From: DATHBR01 sp036389955
GTDB taxonomy: Bacteria; Myxococcota; Myxococcia; Myxococcales; Myxococcaceae
Direction of reading: 5' to 3'
Assembly: GCA_036389955.1 (NCBI GenBank)
Contig: DASVVJ010000168.1
Location: forward strand, 1 to 9,933
Length of the DNA stretch: 9,933 nucleotides
Part shown: positions 6,896-9,933 of the stretch, in pieces
Layout: every line of letters starts with the position of its first letter
Position numbering within the stretch: the stretch's first letter is position 1
Made by a program: the position numbers and the translations under genes
The notes under the pieces: model-generated
Seen by the model: only the letters and a program-made list of their open reading frames with translations
Databases searched by the model: none
What the model was told of the DNA's origin: nothing

Positions 6896-6913
6896 GCGGT
6901 TCGATCACCTCCT
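6896..6913 (+). other. Copy of the 16S rRNA 3' end (anti-Shine-Dalgarno) after rpsL
   Basis: Beginning one base after the rpsL stop codon, GCGGTTCGATCACCTCCT matches the bacterial 16S 3'-terminal sequence GCGGTTGGATCACCTCCT at 17 of 18 positions (consensus quoted from memory). It includes the whole anti-Shine-Dalgarno core CACCTCCT on the sense strand of the str mRNA. It is not part of an rRNA gene: coding sequence and an ordinary spacer flank it. Function is unknown. Confidence 0.6.
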
Positions 6914-6917
6914 GATG

Positions 6918-6984
6918 TTCAAGAGTTGGGACGCTCAACCCCACACCCTGGGGAGCGCTCCTGTTCATTCATGCTGTTCTTGAA
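6918..6984 (+). promoter_or_regulatory. Nested RNA fold in the rpsL-rpsG gap, candidate S7 operator
   Basis: TTCAAGAG (6918-6925) pairs with TTCTTGAA (6977-6984; seven Watson-Crick pairs plus one G-U). Inside, CGCTC (6932-6936) pairs with GAGCG (6953-6957), and CCCA (6940-6943) pairs with TGGG (6949-6952) around the loop CACCC, leaving a small A-A-C bulge. In E. coli, S7 represses its own synthesis by binding the S12-S7 intercistronic RNA. This fold is in the same place, but S7 binding here is inference; I did not align it to the E. coli operator or the 16S S7 site. Confidence 0.4.
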
Positions 6985-7032
6985 GCCCGGTATGCCTCCG
7001 CAGAGCGGGGGTAGGGCGTAAGGGAAGAAGAG

Positions 7033-7503
7033 ATGCCTCGCCGTCGCGTAGTAGCTAAGCGCAAGATTCTGCCGGATCCGAAGTACCAGGATCGCCTTGT
7101 CACCAAGTTCGTCAACGACCTGATGCGCAAGGGGAACAAGTCCATCGCCGAGGGCGTGACCTACGGCGCCTTCTCGCTCATCGAGGAGCGTGCGAAGGAA
7201 GACCCCCTCAAGACCTTCAAGAAGGCGCTCGACAACGTCAAGCCGGTGCTCGAGGTGAAGAGCCGCCGCGTCGGTGGCGCCACCTACCAGGTGCCCGTCG
7301 AGGTCCGTCAGGACCGCCGCGTGGCGCTGGGCATGCGCTGGATCATCTCCTACGCCAAGGCGCGTGGTGAGAAGACCATGAAGGAGAAGCTCGCGGGTGA
7401 GATCATGGATGCCGCCAACAACCGCGGTAACGCCGTGAAGAAGCGCGAGGACACGCACAAGATGGCCGAGGCCAACAAGGCCTTCGCCCACTACCGCTGG
7501 TAG
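7033..7503 (+). CDS. rpsG: 30S ribosomal protein S7
   Basis: Primary 16S-binding protein that nucleates assembly of the small-subunit head and lies near the E site; it is also the autogenous repressor of the str operon in E. coli. The 156 residues are full length for the bacterial family. The basic N-terminus (MPRRRVVAKRKILPDPKY) and family segments KFVNDLMRKGNKS, RRVGGATYQVPVEV, GMRWII and NRGNAVKKREDTHKMAEANKAFAHYRW are intact. The ATG at 7033 has a purine-rich AAGGGAAG site about 5 nt upstream. It follows rpsL after 138 bp, an unusually long gap for this operon, which holds the 16S-like sequence and the nested fold. Confidence 0.99.
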   Translation: MPRRRVVAKRKILPDPKYQDRLVTKFVNDLMRKGNKSIAEGVTYGAFSLIEERAKEDPLKTFKKALDNVKPVLEVKSRRVGGATYQVPVEVRQDRRVALGMRWIISYAKARGEKTMKEKLAGEIMDAANNRGNAVKKREDTHKMAEANKAFAHYRW

Positions 7504-7526
7504 GCCTGTAAGGGCTTCGCGGTCTG

Positions 7527-7557
7527 ACACCCGGATGCGCCTGGCGTATCCGGGTGT
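7527..7557 (+). terminator. Near-perfect hairpin between rpsG and fusA: partial terminator or processing site
   Basis: ACACCCGGATGCGCC (7527-7541) and GGCGTATCCGGGTGT (7543-7557) are inverted repeats pairing at all 15 positions with a single G-U. The realistic fold is 14 pairs closed by the triloop CTG. TGCAGTTCTCTG follows, with no proper T-run, so a strong intrinsic terminator is unlikely. It lies 23 nt after the rpsG stop and 39 nt before the fusA start. Such a stem could attenuate read-through, stabilise the upstream message or mark an RNase cut. Confidence 0.6.
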
Positions 7558-7596
7558 TGCAGTTCTCTGACAATCCGTTTCGAAGGGGTTGAAGCA

Positions 7597-9675
7597 ATGG
7601 CTCGCGAGTATCCGCTCGAGCGCTACCGGAACATCGGCATCATGGCGCACATCGATGCCGGCAAGACGACGACCACCGAACGGATCCTGTTCTACACAGG
7701 CGCCATCCACAGGATGGGCGAGGTTCACGAAGGCAACACCACCACGGACTGGATGGTGCAGGAGCGTGAGCGCGGCATCACGATTCAGTCCGCCGCGATC
7801 ACCGCCTTCTGGAACCGCCGTGATCAGAAGTACCGCGTCAACATCATCGACACGCCGGGGCACGTGGACTTCACCATCGAGGTGGAGCGCTCCCTGCGTG
7901 TGCTGGATGGCGCCGTTGCCGTCTTCGACGGAGTGAACGGTGTGGAGCCCCAGTCCGAGACGGTCTGGCGGCAGGCGGACAAGTACAAGGTTCCGCGCAT
8001 CTGCTTCATCAACAAGATGGATCGGGTGGGCGCGGACTTCGAGATGTCCGTGGGCACCATCCGCGAGAAGCTGGGCGCGCGTCCGGTGCGCATGCAGCTG
8101 CCGCTGGGCGCCGAGGACAAGCTCCGGGGCGTGATCGACCTAGTGCGCATGAAGGCGCTGGTGTTCCACGATCAGGAGCAGGGCAGCCGCTTCGACGTCG
8201 TGGACATCCCCGAGGAGTTCCAGGCCCAGGCGGAGGAGGCCCGCGCGCAGCTGCTGGAGGCCGCCGCCGAGCAGGACGACGCGCTCACCGAGAAGTTCCT
8301 CGAGGGCACCGAGCTGACCGAGGACGAGATCCGCGGCGCCATTCGCAAGGGCTGCATCGGGATGAAGCTGTTCCCGGTGTTCTGTGGCTCGGCGTTCCGG
8401 CACAAGGGCGTGCAGCCGCTGCTGGACGCGGTGGTGGATTACCTGCCGAGCCCGCTCGAGGTCCCGCCGATCCGCGGCAAGAATCCGAAGGGCGGGGATG
8501 AGGAGCGGGCCACCGACGACAAGGCGCCGTTCGCCGCGCTGGCGTTCAAGATCATGAACGACCCCAGCTTCACCTCGCAGACGCTGACGTTCCTCCGCGT
8601 CTACTCGGGGCGGTTGGAGGCGGGCACGGCGGTGTGGAACTCGGTGAAGGGCAAGCGCGAGCGCGTCAGCCGCCTGGTGCAGATGCGCGCGGACAAGAAG
8701 GACGAGCTCACCGAGTGCTTCGCCGGCGATATTTGCGCGGTGGTGGGCCTGAAGCTGGCCGCCACGGGCGACACGCTCTGCGACGACAAGCAGCCCATCA
8801 TCCTCGAGAAGATGGAGTTCCCCGAGCCGGTGATCGACATCGCCATCGAGCCGAAGTCGACGGCGGATCAGGACAAGATCATCCAGTCGCTGCAGCGTCT
8901 GGCGATGGAGGACCCCTCGTTCCGGGTGAAGACGAACGAGGAGACGGGGCAGACGATCATTGCCGGCATGGGCGAGCTGCACCTGGAGATCATCGTCGAC
9001 CGGCTGCTGCGCGAGTTCAAAGTCGACGCCAACATCGGCAAGCCGCAGGTGGCCTACCGCGAGACGATCACCATCCCGGTGGAGTCCGAGGGCAAGTACA
9101 TCCGCCAGTCGGGTGGCAAGGGCCAGTACGGCCACATCTGGCTGAGGGTGATGCCGAACGAGCCCGGCAAGGGCTTCTCCTTCGAGAACAAGATCACCGG
9201 CGGGGTGGTGCCCAAGGAGTTCGTGGACGCGGTGAAGGACGGCGTCTTCGAGTCCCTGCAGAACGGCCCGGTGGCCGGCTACCCCATGGTGGACGTGAAG
9301 GTCGAGGCGTTCGACGGCTCGACGCACGACGTGGACTCGAGCGAGATCGCCTTCAAGATCGCCGGATCGATGGCGCTGCGCGACGCGGTGAACAAGGCCC
9401 AGGCGGTGCTGCTCGAGCCCATCATGAACTGCGAGATCATCACCCCGGATGACTTCATGGGCGATGTGATCGGTGACCTGAATGGGCGTCGAGGGAAGAT
9501 CCAGGGCATGACGCCTCGGCCTGGTGGAGTGCAGGCCATTCAGGCGCAGGTGCCGCTCGCCGCCATGTTTGGCTACTCGACGGACCTGCGCAGCAAGAGC
9601 CAGGGAAGAGCCACCTACACCATGCAGTTCAGCCACTACGCGCCTGCTCCCAAGAGCGCTCTCAATCGTGGGTAA
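7597..9675 (+). CDS. fusA: Elongation factor G (EF-G)
   Basis: Translational GTPase that moves tRNA and mRNA through the ribosome and, with ribosome recycling factor, splits post-termination ribosomes. Its 692 residues are typical length (E. coli 704). The G domain is complete: G1 AHIDAGKT (17-24), G2 RGITI (59-63), G3 DTPGH (85-89), G4 NKMD (139-142) and G5 GSA (264-266), with the G' insert between G4 and G5. Domains II-V follow. Domain IV keeps His577 in THDVDSSE, equivalent to E. coli His583 needed for fast translocation. AAGGGG lies about 8 nt before the ATG. The str operon position argues for the housekeeping copy, though myxobacteria may carry extra fusA paralogues. No truncation or frameshift is seen. 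Confidence 0.99.
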   Translation: MAREYPLERYRNIGIMAHIDAGKTTTTERILFYTGAIHRMGEVHEGNTTTDWMVQERERGITIQSAAITAFWNRRDQKYRVNIIDTPGHVDFTIEVERSLRVLDGAVAVFDGVNGVEPQSETVWRQADKYKVPRICFINKMDRVGADFEMSVGTIREKLGARPVRMQLPLGAEDKLRGVIDLVRMKALVFHDQEQGSRFDVVDIPEEFQAQAEEARAQLLEAAAEQDDALTEKFLEGTELTEDEIRGAIRKGCIGMKLFPVFCGSAFRHKGVQPLLDAVVDYLPSPLEVPPIRGKNPKGGDEERATDDKAPFAALAFKIMNDPSFTSQTLTFLRVYSGRLEAGTAVWNSVKGKRERVSRLVQMRADKKDELTECFAGDICAVVGLKLAATGDTLCDDKQPIILEKMEFPEPVIDIAIEPKSTADQDKIIQSLQRLAMEDPSFRVKTNEETGQTIIAGMGELHLEIIVDRLLREFKVDANIGKPQVAYRETITIPVESEGKYIRQSGGKGQYGHIWLRVMPNEPGKGFSFENKITGGVVPKEFVDAVKDGVFESLQNGPVAGYPMVDVKVEAFDGSTHDVDSSEIAFKIAGSMALRDAVNKAQAVLLEPIMNCEIITPDDFMGDVIGDLNGRRGKIQGMTPRPGGVQAIQAQVPLAAMFGYSTDLRSKSQGRATYTMQFSHYAPAPKSALNRG

Positions 9676-9711
9676 CGGTTGCTGGTTACCCGCCCGGTGA
9701 GGTCCCGGGCG
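9668..9711 (+). terminator. Overlapping hairpins at the fusA 3' end, possible weak terminator
   Basis: GGGTAAC (9670-9676, containing the fusA stop) pairs with GTTACCC (9685-9691), extendable by a G-U and a G-C pair to 9668 and 9693. A second stem, CGCCCGG (9691-9697) with CCGGGCG (9705-9711), has a 7-nt loop and is followed by ATTTCAGTT. The two stems share 9691-9693, so they compete at their edge. The second looks like a weak intrinsic terminator that could lower or separate tuf expression. Confidence 0.45.
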
Positions 9712-9808
9712 ATTTCAGTTGACCTTTCAGCGGCTTTGAAGCACGACGCAGCACTTTCTTTTCCCGGGTTGCACGCCAGCCACCGAGCCGGCCCCACTAG
9801 GAGATGTC

Positions 9809-9933
9809 ATGGCCAAGGAGAAGTTCGAGAGAAACAAGCCCCACGTGAACATCGGTACGATTGGACACGTGGACCACGGCAAGACGTCGCTGACCGCCGC
9901 CATCACCAAGGTGCTGGCCAAGACGGGCGGCGC
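9809..9933 (+). CDS. tuf: Elongation factor Tu (EF-Tu), N-terminal fragment at the window edge
   Basis: GTPase that brings aminoacyl-tRNA to the ribosomal A site. Only the first 41 codons are in the window; the gene continues to the right. They match EF-Tu throughout: [19 protein letters not shown], then the P-loop GHVDHGKT (19-26), followed by [12 protein letters not shown]. The ATG at 9809 has a strong AGGAG site 5 nt upstream. It lies 133 bp after fusA. I saw no convincing -35/-10 pair in that gap: TTGACC at 9719-9724 lacks a matching -10. Transcription from the str promoter, reduced by the upstream hairpins, or from an unrecognised local promoter, is therefore possible. Confidence 0.98.

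Noticed and set aside
6896..6913. Fragment of a real 16S rRNA gene
   Set aside because: Only 18 bases match; the upstream sequence is rpsL coding sequence and no other rRNA sequence is present.
6919..7863. 314-codon minus-strand frame across rpsG and the start of fusA
   Set aside because: Covers two certain genes and their spacer on the other strand; no family resemblance.
8140..9636. 498-codon minus-strand open frame opposite fusA
   Set aside because: Shadow of EF-G caused by third-position GC bias; rich in His, Arg, Leu and Val with no domain, and no start signals.
9719..9745. Separate tuf promoter starting at TTGACC
   Set aside because: No plausible -10 hexamer at 16-18 bp (CACGAC region).
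9727..9921. 64-codon minus-strand frame over the fusA-tuf gap and the tuf start
   Set aside because: Antisense to the EF-Tu N-terminus; nothing supports a start or product.

Overview
The window is GC-rich housekeeping chromosome, most likely from a myxobacterium (Myxococcota, perhaps Cystobacterineae). This is an inference from strong GC bias at third codon positions, a soluble GAF/histidine kinase/receiver hybrid, a HEAT-repeat protein, and the style of the ribosomal genes. I see no mobile element, prophage, CRISPR array, tRNA or rRNA gene.

Left half (1-5061), all on the minus strand, in transcription order: a DnaJ-type co-chaperone (3898-5061), a HEAT-repeat protein (3056-3784), a soluble hybrid histidine kinase (1237-2943, orphan here) and argS (arginyl-tRNA synthetase, cut by the left edge at codon 390). 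Two terminator-like hairpins separate dnaJ from the HEAT gene. A large hairpin with a GNRA-type tetraloop fills the gap just before the argS start.

Centre (5062-6316): a short divergent region carries a 9-N10-9 palindrome. It is followed on the plus strand by a secreted SurA-N-like protein without a PPIase domain, which overlaps rimI (ribosomal-protein alanine N-acetyltransferase) by ATGA.

Right half (6317-9933), plus strand: the str operon, rpsL (S12) - rpsG (S7) - fusA (EF-G) - tuf (EF-Tu, cut by the right edge). It is driven by a near-consensus housekeeping promoter, TTGACA-N16-TATACT, with a GC-rich discriminator. These four products work together in decoding and translocation, and rimI just upstream belongs to the same theme.

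No clearly new multigene system is visible. The most interesting signals are non-coding: a copy of the 16S rRNA 3' end (anti-Shine-Dalgarno) just after the rpsL stop, a nested RNA fold in the rpsL-rpsG gap where E. coli has its S7 operator, a near-perfect hairpin between rpsG and fusA, the argS leader structure, and the palindrome upstream of dnaJ.
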